A DNA stretch of 64,000 nucleotides, taken from positions 1,364,001 to 1,428,000 of the forward strand of contig NZ_CP042909.1 in the NCBI RefSeq assembly GCF_012317585.1. Reading direction: 5' to 3'. The notes below the pieces were generated by a model, which worked only from the letters and a program-made list of their open reading frames with translations, made no database searches and had not been told where the DNA came from. The stretch comes from Thermosulfurimonas marina. GTDB lineage: Bacteria > Desulfobacterota > Thermodesulfobacteria > Thermodesulfobacteriales > Thermodesulfobacteriaceae. Positions 34,679-42,850 of this stretch are shown here, piece after piece. The translations under genes and the position numbers were made by a program. Numbering within the stretch: position 1 is the stretch's first letter; every line of letters begins with the position of its first letter.

Positions 34679-35965
34679 TCACTTTCCATCATGACTAAAC
34701 ACCTCATCCAAAATACTTTCTTTCATTTCTTCAAGCTGAGTTATTTGGCTCTGGATTTTCTCTTTAAGTGTTTTGATTTTCTCATAAACATTGTCAAGGT
34801 GGTTTGCTATTTCCTTTTGCTTTTCAAGGTCAGGTTGGTTGTTGCGGAAGGGGAGGGGGATTTTGGTTGATAAAAGCTTTTTATTTGATATACCTGCTTG
34901 ACCAATCCACTTTGTAGCTTTTAGATAGAAAAAGCCTTTGCTCCAAAGAAAATTAAGATACCAGCTTAAAAAATCTGGTGTTATCCTTTGTTTATTTACT
35001 CTTATTCTTGTTATATGGTTGCTGTAAGTATAATTTCCGCTTAGTTCTTTAAAGACTGCTGCTCTTCCGACAAGTTCAATGCTGTTAGTATTATTAAATA
35101 AGACATCGTTGTAATTAATAAAGTAATCTTCTACTCCTTCCATTTCTTTTGGGATAAAAGTTAATTCTGAAAGGCTGATTTTGTTCCAGTTTGCTATATT
35201 ATAAGGGCGAAGCTGTGGTATCCCGTTATTTAAGTCTATTTTCCTTCTTTTTTGTTTAGATAAAGCAAATCCGGATTTAACATCTTCTACTAATTCTTTT
35301 AACCTCACCTCTCTCCAATCTTCCCCCTCTTTCGGCTTAAATGCTTCTTCTAAAACGCTTTCCCAGAGTTCGTCAAGCCATTCAAGTTCTTTCTTTTTCT
35401 TCTCTAAGATTTTGTCAATTCTCGTGAAGTTTGCCTCAATGTATTCAACAATTTTCTTTTGCGTTTCTAAATCCGGCTTGCCATTGCGGAAGGGAAGGGG
35501 GATTTTAAGGTTTTTAAGATGGTTCTTCGTGATTGCTTTAAATGTAGTGCCTCTTCCTCCTAATTCTTCTAATTCTTCTTTAATGCTTATAAACAAATAA
35601 AATAGATATTTTGGTTCTCCATTGAATCTTATAGCTGCCAATCCTCGTCCGATACAGTATTCTTTATCAGCAATATTAACATCCCCAACAGGTGCTCTAA
35701 CCGATAACAAAACATATCCTTTTTGAGCTATCTTTTTAGGATCGGTTGTAAACATAACATTCTTGGGATAAAATCTTCCGAACTCTTTATTGCCTTGTAA
35801 AAAAGGAAATCCTTTTCCGTCTCTGTTATAAGATAAGGATGGAGGAGATTGCCCCATTATTATTTCACTAACAATTTTATCCCCCAACCTCACCTCTCTC
35901 CACTCAACCCCTTCAACTTCCCATGGTTTCTTTTTAGTTTTTGTGAATGATTCAAGCGGTTTCAT
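34679..35965 (-). CDS. hsdS: Type I restriction-modification specificity subunit HsdS
   Basis: 428 residues with two target-recognition domains, each followed by a coiled-coil spacer. The halves are repeated: IPLPFRNGKPDLETQKKIVEYI (split by the spacer at about 160-180) is echoed by IPLPFRNNQPDLEKQKEIANHL near 380. Each TRD reads half of a bipartite DNA target, and the helices set the gap and bind HsdM. The start overlaps the hsdM stop by 4 bp (ATGA). It is the last gene of the RM operon and very AT-rich. Confidence 0.93.
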   Translation of the reverse strand: MKPLESFTKTKKKPWEVEGVEWREVRLGDKIVSEIIMGQSPPSLSYNRDGKGFPFLQGNKEFGRFYPKNVMFTTDPKKIAQKGYVLLSVRAPVGDVNIADKEYCIGRGLAAIRFNGEPKYLFYLFISIKEELEELGGRGTTFKAITKNHLKNLKIPLPFRNGKPDLETQKKIVEYIEANFTRIDKILEKKKKELEWLDELWESVLEEAFKPKEGEDWREVRLKELVEDVKSGFALSKQKRRKIDLNNGIPQLRPYNIANWNKISLSELTFIPKEMEGVEDYFINYNDVLFNNTNSIELVGRAAVFKELSGNYTYSNHITRIRVNKQRITPDFLSWYLNFLWSKGFFYLKATKWIGQAGISNKKLLSTKIPLPFRNNQPDLEKQKEIANHLDNVYEKIKTLKEKIQSQITQLEEMKESILDEVFSHDGK

Positions 35966-37428
35966 TGTAGTATCCCCCTTAACTCCTCAAGCAAAGCCAT
36001 AACTTCTTTTTCTTCCTTCAAAACTTCTTCTAAAATCTCTCCAGCGGGCCTGTATTCTTTCTTCTTTAACTTGTTTGGATTCCTTGGAGTTAATTCATAG
36101 GTTTCCTTATCAATCTCGTCAATCTTAACAATCCATGAGTTTTCGCTTATTTCCCGGCTTTTCCACTTCTCATAGCAATCTACTAAATATTCATCCTTGA
36201 TAGGATCTGTTTTTGTGTATTGTTTCTCTACCCATCTACCATATCGGGTTTTTACCATTCCCTTTGGGTGTTTATGCTCATAATACCATATCTCCTTTGT
36301 TGGTCCTGTTTTATCAAAGAAAAGCAGGTTTGTTTTAACGGGAGTTTTTCCAGAAGCGGTAAAAACACCTTTCGGCAAAGAAATAATCGTATGGACATTG
36401 TAATTTTCAAGTAATTCTTTTCTCACCCTTACAAAAGGACCTGTTGTATTGGACAAAACGCCTTCTGGCACTACTATTCCAACCCTTCCACCTTGCTTGA
36501 TTTTCCTCATCACATATTGCAAAGCCATAAGCTCTGTATCAGAACTTTTAACAGGGAAATTAACTTTAAATCTTTCATCAAACTTGCCACCAAAAGGTGG
36601 ATTTGTTAGAATAACATCAACCCTGTCCTTTTCCTGAATCTTTCTCACATCCTCAGCAAAGGTATCAACCTTGTAAATGTGGGATGTGGGAAGATTATGC
36701 AAAAGAAGGTTCATAATACCTATAAGATAAGGGACATCCTTCTTCTCCTGTCCGTAGAACATCTCGCTTAGAATCTCTGTTTCCTTTGTTGTAAAAACAT
36801 TTTTACTCTTCAAAATATGGTTATAACTTTCAATCAAGAAGCCGGCAGAACCCATAAAAGGATCCAAAATCTTTTCCCCAAGCTTTGGATTAACTATCTT
36901 AACCATCAATCTAATTACGGGTCTCGGGGTGTAATACTCACCGGCGTATTTCCCCATCTCCCCAATTTCCGGCAAAAGTTCTTCATACAGTGTAGAAATC
37001 ACATAAATGTCATCTCTTGTTTTAAATTCAAGTTCATCAATGAGCAAGGCAACCTCTCTTAACTTGTAGCCGTCTTTCAGGAAGTTCTGTATTTCCTTAC
37101 CACTGAAAATGGTGGCAATTAACTCTTTTTCATCATCTCCGTCTAACCTTGAAAGGAAGGGAAATAACTCGTTATTAACAAAATCTATCAGTTCCTCACT
37201 TCTCCAGTCTTTATGGACCCAGTCCTTCCATCTGTAAGGAGATGGGATATTCCTTTGATATGTTTCCCCTTTCAATTTTGCCTTTAACTCTCTTTCATCT
37301 TCTAAAGCATCATATAGTTTCAGAAAAAGCATCCATGATAATTGAATAATGTAATTAACCGAGGCAATCTCATTTCTGAGTAAATCACAAGCCTGCTTGA
37401 ACTTTGATTTTAGTGTTTGCCTGTCCAT
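35962..37428 (-). CDS. hsdM: Type I restriction-modification methyltransferase subunit HsdM
   Basis: 488 residues. The N-terminal HsdM helical domain is followed by an adenine-N6 methyltransferase: the SAM motif LDPFMGSAGFLIES (about 185-200) and the catalytic ILTNPPFGGKFDERF (NPPF, about 275). With HsdS it methylates adenine in the recognition sequence and protects host DNA. The ATG overlaps the hsdR stop by one base (TAATG). It appears intact, so modification should be functional. Confidence 0.95.
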   Translation of the reverse strand: MDRQTLKSKFKQACDLLRNEIASVNYIIQLSWMLFLKLYDALEDERELKAKLKGETYQRNIPSPYRWKDWVHKDWRSEELIDFVNNELFPFLSRLDGDDEKELIATIFSGKEIQNFLKDGYKLREVALLIDELEFKTRDDIYVISTLYEELLPEIGEMGKYAGEYYTPRPVIRLMVKIVNPKLGEKILDPFMGSAGFLIESYNHILKSKNVFTTKETEILSEMFYGQEKKDVPYLIGIMNLLLHNLPTSHIYKVDTFAEDVRKIQEKDRVDVILTNPPFGGKFDERFKVNFPVKSSDTELMALQYVMRKIKQGGRVGIVVPEGVLSNTTGPFVRVRKELLENYNVHTIISLPKGVFTASGKTPVKTNLLFFDKTGPTKEIWYYEHKHPKGMVKTRYGRWVEKQYTKTDPIKDEYLVDCYEKWKSREISENSWIVKIDEIDKETYELTPRNPNKLKKKEYRPAGEILEEVLKEEKEVMALLEELRGILQ

Positions 37429-39947
37429 TATCTAACACCTCCCACTTCATAAAGACTCCAGGATATGTTTTCAAGCGTATGTTTAAGTCTATCTATACCT
37501 CCGAAGGAATCTATAATCTCTTTTAATTTGCCAATTTTCTCAATATCCGGGGTTGTTAAGGCTTCCGTAGATATTTCATCAATGCCACCAATCTTGTATT
37601 TTTCTATTAAGTTAAGTAAAACTCTCTTTGCGGTTTCGTTAAATGAGTTTAAAAATTGCTGTTTTTCGTTTAACAATGCCTGGGCTCTATCATCTCTGCT
37701 CAATATAGGAGCATCAAAGGCAACATGCGCTATAATATCAAAAGCGTCTGCATCGGGTCTATCAAGCAATTGGGCTATTAGTTCCGGATTTATGCTCTTT
37801 GCTTTTAAATCCTCTAAAAATCTCTTTCTGCTTTCTTTATCTATCCATATTTTTCTTAAATCGTCCAGTGTTAGAACTTTTTTCTTTACATTTTCTCTGG
37901 CATACTCAATGTATCTGGCTTTGTTAAGTTTCTCACCCTCTACCTCAACATATAACTCCTCTTCTACATAAACATTAATACCTTTAATCACTACTTTTCC
38001 TTCTTTTGGTCTTTTCTTTTTCAATTCAATTACAACAGCAATTTTATCCTTGAAGGGTGTTGGATCTACGCTCACTTCCCTTGGTTTATAATCCTTCGCT
38101 TCAACTTTCACTTTAATCGGCGAATGTGGGCAACCATCTATTATAAATTCTCCGTTTTCATCCGTTCTTGCCGGTTTGACCATATTAACCCCTAATTTTG
38201 CGGTTATCTTTGCATTGGCAATCGGAGTTCCATCTTCACTATCAACAACCTTACCCTTTAAAAAGTAATCAAAAGGACCTTCCAGAATATCAGGAATGTA
38301 CTCTTCAGGTGGCATGTCCCATGGATCCAGGAGGCGGGTAGCATTTACAAAATCTAAAATCCTGAAATAGAATTTATCAGTATCTTCACTTATCCTGCTT
38401 CCCCTTCCCATAATTTGTTTGAATAAAACCTTAGATGCAATGGGTTTCATGAATACGATATTTTTTACGGGAGGAATATCAACACCTGTGCTTAATAAAT
38501 CAACGGTTACAGCGATAACAGGAGTCTGACTTTCAGGATCCGCCATTTTCTGGGCGAGTTCTATTGCGTTGGGTTCTTCATCAACAATCCTTACGACAAA
38601 ATCATCCGCATTTATTCCGGTTGAAGTAATATCATAAGCCAATTCGTTTTGCAAAATCTTTACAACATCTAAAGCATGTTCCTTGGTTACACAGAAAACG
38701 ATTGTCTTCTCCGTCGGACCATAAATTTTCAATATTTCGGCAAGTTTCTTTGTCATTGCTTCTGTTCTATCTGGAAGAATAATTTCCCTTTCAAATTCAC
38801 CAACGGAGTAAAAATCTTTGATTTCCGTTTCCTCGGGAGCCTCAATAATAGCACCTTCACTGGCTATATCGGTAAGAGAGATTCCACCTTTTTTATCAAT
38901 ATTCATGTAAATCTTGTGGATTTTGTAAGGTGCGAGGAAACCATCTTCTATCCCCTGTCCCAAACTATAAACATAAACAGGAGTGCCGAAATAGGCATAG
39001 GTATCTATGTTGTCATCCCTTTTTGGTGTTGCTGTCATACCGAAATGAACGGCATCTTTGAAATAATCAAGAATTTCCTTCCATCTTCCATATCCAGATC
39101 TATGGCACTCGTCAATAATCACCATATCAAAAAAATCCGGCGGATATTCTTGGTAGAGTCTCTTTCCGTTTTTCTCCGAGTAAAGGGTTTGATATGTAGC
39201 AAAATAAATATCCCTTATTTGAGAGGCTTTGCCTTCCTTTATTATCTCTCTTTTTCCCTCAAAGGGTTCAAACCGATTATATGCTTGATCTCTGAGCATA
39301 ATTCTATCGGCAATATACAACACTCTACGAACTTTATGAGTATGATATAGTTTCCATGTAATCCAGAAGGCAATCTCCGTTTTACCGGTTCCTGTAGCCA
39401 TTGTGAGTAAAATGCGCTTTTTTCCGTTCAAAAAGGCTTCAATAACATTCTTTACCGCGGCAATTTGATAATACCTTGGAGTTTTGTTTCGGACGATTTT
39501 ATAGGGATATAGGAGGGGATTTTCCTCCTTGTTAAAGGGTAAAGTTTTATTAAACTTCCATAATGAATATCTTTCCCAGAGTTCTTGTGGAGAAGGAAAT
39601 TTATCAAGTGTCCTTTGCTGTTTTGTTATAAAATCGTATTCTTCTATCTTATGCCCGTTTGTTGAGTAAGCAAATGGAACATTTAGCATTTCTGCATATC
39701 TTTTTGCCTGTTGCATTCCTGCTGCATGATGTTTTGATTCATCCTTTGCTTCAACAATTGCTATTGGAAAATATCTTTCTAAGAACAAGATGTAATCTGG
39801 TTTCACCCCTTCTTTTCTGTTTCCGTATTCGTCTATTATTCTGCCTTCGGTTATTTTTAACTCACGCTGTATTAACTCTTCCGACCATCCCGATTCATGT
39901 AATTTTGGGTCTATTAGTTTAGCCCTTGTTTCTGCTTCGTTTAGCAT
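37428..39947 (-). CDS. hsdR: Type I restriction endonuclease subunit HsdR with an inserted beta-sandwich domain
   Basis: About 839 residues from the ATG at 39947 (AGGTG 6-7 nt upstream); a GTG at 39956 is less likely. The N-terminal nuclease has KPDYILFLERYFPIAIVEAKDE (PD...EAK, shown across the motif). Helicase motifs include MATGTGKTEIAFW, IIDECHRSGYGRW and KQIMGRGSRISED. Between the helicase and the EcoEI-type C-terminal domain, about residues 560-645, lies LKGKVVDSEDGTPIANAKIT ... ARTDENGEFIIDGCP, which looks like a carboxypeptidase-regulatory-like Ig fold. That insertion is unusual in HsdR. It cleaves unmodified DNA after ATP-driven translocation. Confidence 0.92.
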   Translation of the reverse strand: MLNEAETRAKLIDPKLHESGWSEELIQRELKITEGRIIDEYGNRKEGVKPDYILFLERYFPIAIVEAKDESKHHAAGMQQAKRYAEMLNVPFAYSTNGHKIEEYDFITKQQRTLDKFPSPQELWERYSLWKFNKTLPFNKEENPLLYPYKIVRNKTPRYYQIAAVKNVIEAFLNGKKRILLTMATGTGKTEIAFWITWKLYHTHKVRRVLYIADRIMLRDQAYNRFEPFEGKREIIKEGKASQIRDIYFATYQTLYSEKNGKRLYQEYPPDFFDMVIIDECHRSGYGRWKEILDYFKDAVHFGMTATPKRDDNIDTYAYFGTPVYVYSLGQGIEDGFLAPYKIHKIYMNIDKKGGISLTDIASEGAIIEAPEETEIKDFYSVGEFEREIILPDRTEAMTKKLAEILKIYGPTEKTIVFCVTKEHALDVVKILQNELAYDITSTGINADDFVVRIVDEEPNAIELAQKMADPESQTPVIAVTVDLLSTGVDIPPVKNIVFMKPIASKVLFKQIMGRGSRISEDTDKFYFRILDFVNATRLLDPWDMPPEEYIPDILEGPFDYFLKGKVVDSEDGTPIANAKITAKLGVNMVKPARTDENGEFIIDGCPHSPIKVKVEAKDYKPREVSVDPTPFKDKIAVVIELKKKRPKEGKVVIKGINVYVEEELYVEVEGEKLNKARYIEYARENVKKKVLTLDDLRKIWIDKESRKRFLEDLKAKSINPELIAQLLDRPDADAFDIIAHVAFDAPILSRDDRAQALLNEKQQFLNSFNETAKRVLLNLIEKYKIGGIDEISTEALTTPDIEKIGKLKEIIDSFGGIDRLKHTLENISWSLYEVGGVR

Positions 39948-40008
39948 AAGTTTCACCTTTTTTATTAATCTTCTTCATATTTAATCCTTAAAGCCATTAG
40001 CTAGATTT

Positions 40009-40090
40009 CGGACAAGGTTTTGCGGACATACGAAGTCCAGCCGTAAGGCTGAATTTGGGCGAAGCGTAGCCGTACGTTCGCTGTTATCGG
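40009..40090 (+). repeat. Structured palindrome 1 (attC-like)
   Basis: Outer arms GCGGACATACG (40022-40032) and CGTACGTTCGC (40071-40081) pair over 9 of 11 positions. Inside is a small hairpin CAGCC-GTAA-GGCTG, then TTTGGGCGAAGCGTAGC. The right edge is GTTATCGG (40083-40090). The same plan with different stem sequences recurs at 41168-41253. Size and architecture resemble integron attC recombination sites, though the edge does not fit the GTTRRRY core well. Confidence 0.5.
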
Positions 40091-40105
40091 AAGTCCCGCA
40101 TATCA

Positions 40106-41140
40106 TCAATGTACCTCCAACATATCACCTTTGAAACCAAATTTTTCAAGAAGTCGTCTAGCATTATTTATACAACCTGCAGTGCTGTAATGTACCTCGA
40201 TATATAGTCCGTTGGATAATCGTTTTGGTGCTCTAAAACTATCTCCATACCTGTGCTTAGGTTCTGTATTTATTAAATGGCGCTTTCTTCCAATTGGTAT
40301 TGGGCAATCGCTTCTTTTTAATTTTCCTTTCCGTATAAGCCATTCTGCAGTATTTGTTAATATTTCGTAAGAATTCCTAATCTCAAAAATATCGCTACCT
40401 ATCTTCATTTTTCTTGGTCGCCCTCCTTCCCATGGGGGTGGCTCTGGTAAAGGAACATATTCTCCTGCTTCTTCTGTTGGAGTAATCAATTCTTTAATCC
40501 TCTCTTTGAGAAAATCCTCAATTTCCATAGGCTCAAATTCATAGTCAGGATACCCTTCTTTAATTAATTTCTCAAAAACAGGAATTAGCCCCTTGATAAT
40601 TTCTTCTGGTTCGTCCACTAAAGATTGCCAAATTTCATCCAATATTTGGAGTTTCTTTAAGAGTCTCTCGATATTATCAATATTATCTTTCGAAATTGTG
40701 CCCAATTTTCTTATGCTTGCAGTTAATTCATCACTTTCAATATCCGTTTTCCAAGCTATTCTCTCAGACATTGTAGTTCCTTCTTGAAAAGCCCTGAAAA
40801 GTATCCAAATAGCTCCATTAGTTAGAACTCCATATTTCATTCCTTCACCAAAGCAATATTTTGCAAGCTGGCGAATAACATCCTTTTGTTCTATATCTAC
40901 CGATAATTTCTTTGCTTCAATGAATAGAACTTTGTTGCCGTCCTTTATAAGAGAGTAATCAGGGACTCCTTCTTCGGTGGAAATATTCGGTTGTACTTCT
41001 TCAGGATTCTCAGGATTCCACCCCAAAGCTCTTAATATGGGATTTACTATTTGATCTCTAACTGCCATTTCGTTTTGTTCATAAAAAGAGCGATATTTCT
41101 TCACTCTCTCAACAACTGTTTCTAATGTTTCTTTAAGCAT
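40106..41140 (-). CDS. HsdR-N-like PD-(D/E)XK protein of unknown role
   Basis: 344 residues from the ATG at 41140, which has a perfect AGGAGGTG 6 nt upstream. The N-terminal half resembles the type I HsdR N-terminal nuclease domain: GVPDYSLIKDGNKVLFIEAKK (PD...EAKK, spanning about 60-80), then QLAKYCFGEGMKYGVLTNG. It has no helicase. The C-terminal third (about 245-344; WLIRKGKLKRSDCPIPIG, IEVHYSTAGCINNARRLLEK) is a separate domain that I do not recognise. It lies upstream of hsdR and between two palindromic repeats, so it may be a separately acquired cassette with a defence-related function. Confidence 0.7.
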   Translation of the reverse strand: MLKETLETVVERVKKYRSFYEQNEMAVRDQIVNPILRALGWNPENPEEVQPNISTEEGVPDYSLIKDGNKVLFIEAKKLSVDIEQKDVIRQLAKYCFGEGMKYGVLTNGAIWILFRAFQEGTTMSERIAWKTDIESDELTASIRKLGTISKDNIDNIERLLKKLQILDEIWQSLVDEPEEIIKGLIPVFEKLIKEGYPDYEFEPMEIEDFLKERIKELITPTEEAGEYVPLPEPPPWEGGRPRKMKIGSDIFEIRNSYEILTNTAEWLIRKGKLKRSDCPIPIGRKRHLINTEPKHRYGDSFRAPKRLSNGLYIEVHYSTAGCINNARRLLEKFGFKGDMLEVH

Positions 41141-41167
41141 TTTTCTCACCTCCTATTTTAGGGATCT

Positions 41168-41253
41168 CCGATAACGTCGGGCGGGTATCCGAAGTCCATC
41201 CTAAGTCAGGATTTGGGCGGAGCATAGCGAAGCCAGATACCTGCTTGTTAGGC
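41168..41253 (+). repeat. Structured palindrome 2 (attC-like)
   Basis: Outer arms GCGGGTATC (41181-41189) and GATACCTGC (41236-41244) pair over 8 of 9 positions. The inner hairpin is ATCCT-AAGTC-AGGAT. TTTGGGCGGAGCATAGC is nearly identical to repeat 1. The right edge GTTAGGC (41247-41253) fits the integron core consensus GTTRRRY exactly. The left edge CCGATAAC is the reverse complement of the right edge of repeat 1, so the gene between them is bracketed by GTTATCGG and CCGATAAC. Confidence 0.5.
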
Positions 41254-41325
41254 GAATGCGAAAGCACCGAGCAATCTAAATGATTGTGAGAGTCCCGAAC
41301 CCCGTTCATGTTCCACCCTCTATTA

Positions 41326-42432
41326 TTAATCCGAGCAATTAATGTGTGACATTACATGGCATATCTGACTGCCGGAGCACGGAAGTAACTCTTCACTATC
41401 TCTGGCTGCCTTTGCGTGCTCATCAAATAGCTCCTCACGTTGCCCATCAATTCTTCTTTCGTCCGGGACCTCCTCCTTCCCACTGCGTTTGTCTTCACGT
41501 CTTGATTCAGATATTCATCCGGATTCAGCTCCGGACTGTATTTCGGTAAAAAGAAAATCTCTATCTCTTCTTTATGTCTACTCACCCACTTTGACACCTT
41601 CTTCGCATGATGTACCCTATGATTGTCAACTATCAGAAATATCTTTCTTTTTTCGTTGGATCTTATGAGTCTTCGTAAAAATTCGATAAATATCTCCGCA
41701 TTAAACCGCTCCCCAAAAATCATGAATTTCATCTTCCCTCGGTTGCTTATGGCCGATATCATGTTGAACTGAAATCGCTTGCCGCTTACTTCCACCACCG
41801 GTGTTTCCCCCTTAGGGGCCCAACTCCTTCCTGCCTGATGGTCAGACCTGATCCCTGTCTCGTCTCCCCAGTAAATCTCCGCTCCTTCCTCTCGGGCCTT
41901 CTGCTTGATCCGTGGATATTCCTCCTCAAGCCACGCCTTTACTTCCTTAGGATTCTGCTCATAGGCCCGCTTCAAAGGCTTCTGCGGCGTAAAGCCCCAC
42001 CGCCTCAAATACCGCCCTACCGTCCATACCGATAGCTTGATCCCAAACTTCCTCTCTATGAGCTGCCCCACAGCCTCTCTAGTCCAAAGAGCAAAGGGAA
42101 GCTTCATCTGGTCTGGACATCTGTCCCTTATGAGATTGCAAATCAGCGCCGCCTGCCAACCCTTAAGCTTTCCTCCCTTAGGTCGTCCGCGAGGTTTGGC
42201 CAAAAGGGGCTTCTTCGCCTTTTTCCCGATAGATTTTGAGCCATCTTGAAATGGTCCCTCTGGCCACACCAAAAGTTTGAGCCACCTGGGTTTGAGACTG
42301 GCCATTGAGGACAGCTCGGACGGCTCTAAGTCTTATGGCTTCTTGAGCTTTTGGGGATAAATAGCGAGCGTCTTTCATAGGGAAGACTACCACAAAAATT
42401 CTTTCATGTCATACATTTTCTGCACCTCTTAA
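41326..42432 (-). mobile_element. IS630-family insertion sequence, copy 2 (transposase frameshifted)
   Basis: 1,107 bp, flanked by TA at both ends, nearly identical to copy 1. Differences seen: one extra G in the AAAAGGG run near 42204, one fewer G near 42380 with an adjacent A/T change, and a C/T change near 41489. The two indels cancel, so total length is unchanged. The transposase reading frame is broken. It interrupts a wecB-like gene at its right end. Confidence 0.9.
41352..42378 (-). pseudogene. Frameshifted IS630 transposase
   Basis: The catalytic domain and all three acidic residues are intact in one frame, but the first 60 or so residues (from MKDARYLSPKAQEA) lie in another. A single extra base in the run GCCCCTTTTGG (minus strand) separates them. 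A +1 slip would restore the protein. Copy 1 has the run one base shorter and an unbroken gene, so a simple indel is the likeliest cause. It is probably dependent on copy 1 for movement. Confidence 0.85.
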
Positions 42433-42434
42433 TA

Positions 42435-42579
42435 GCAAAGAATTTCAGGACATCTGCCAAGAGATCGGGTGCTGACCGGTCTCTAGGACCCAAACTTCGC
42501 CTATCTCTTTTAGGGCCCGGATAACCGGAGCGAGCTTGATTCCTTCCGGCCGCGTCCCTAAAACAACCGCTAATCTCAC
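42435..42579 (-). pseudogene. 5' remnant of UDP-N-acetylglucosamine 2-epimerase (wecB-like)
   Basis: From a GTG at 42579 the minus strand reads VRLAVVLGTRPEGIKLAPVI, continues RALKEIGEVWVLETGQH, the classic N-terminus of WecB-type epimerases. One base is then missing; in the shifted frame DLLADVLKFFAI follows, the expected next segment, and the gene is cut at the TA target of IS630 copy 2. The remaining 85-90% of the gene is nowhere in the window. The rest of 42580-42682 shows no gene. Confidence 0.75.
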
Positions 42580-42682
42580 CGGATATTCCTGGAAAATTAG
42601 GTATCAAAGTTTGTGTATACCAAAATTTTGACGATGTCTAGACACAAGGTCAGGTAGGCAACCCACCGCAGGCCGGAAAAAT

Positions 42683-42759
42683 TGGCGCGCCCGGGAGGAC
42701 TCGAACCTCCAACCTTTGGATTCGTAGTCCAATGCTCTATCCGATTGAGCTACGGGCGC
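42683..42759 (-). tRNA. tRNA-Arg (anticodon ACG)
   Basis: A 77-nt cloverleaf on the minus strand. The acceptor stem is GCGCCCG/CGGGCGC with discriminator G and encoded CCA (42683-42685). The D-arm starts TAGCTCAATCGG. The anticodon stem TTGGA/TCCAA encloses CTACGAA with anticodon ACG. The T-arm contains GGTTCGAGTCC. The ACG anticodon would need A34-to-inosine editing to read CGU/CGC/CGA. It borders the acquired island, but no integrase or duplicated tRNA end is visible. Confidence 0.96.
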
Positions 42760-42850
42760 ACCATCCCAATTTTAACCGCACTCCTTTGCCTTGGCAAGGG
42801 AAACACTTTCCTGTAATTATGAAGCAAGATCGTCTGGAGGAGGCCCCCGG

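Larger units (their letters stand above)
33528..42432. mobile_element. Composite-transposon-like island: type I RM genes between two IS630 copies
   Basis: Two 1,107-bp IS630 copies in the same orientation (33528-34634, 41326-42432) enclose 6.7 kb of AT-rich DNA with hsdS, hsdM, hsdR and an extra nuclease-like gene, all on the minus strand. Base composition and codon use contrast sharply with the GC-rich genes on both sides. The sequences just outside the two copies are unrelated gene remnants, so the insertion was accompanied by a deletion or rearrangement. TA-only target duplications cannot show whether the unit moved as one piece. Confidence 0.7.

Noticed and set aside
37465-37971. Plus-strand frame opposite hsdR
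   Set aside because: Serine/leucine-rich translation typical of antisense AT-rich coding sequence, with no ribosome site noticed.
42600-42621. GGTATCAAAGTTTGTGTATACC, similar to the GTGTCAAAGTT end near 33290-33305
   Set aside because: Only about 10 matching bases. A matching pair of IS1634 ends would have to enclose the wecB remnant, which makes little sense.
42683-42759. tRNA-Arg as integration site of the island
   Set aside because: No integrase and no duplicated tRNA 3' end were found; the IS630 TA boundaries explain the island edge.
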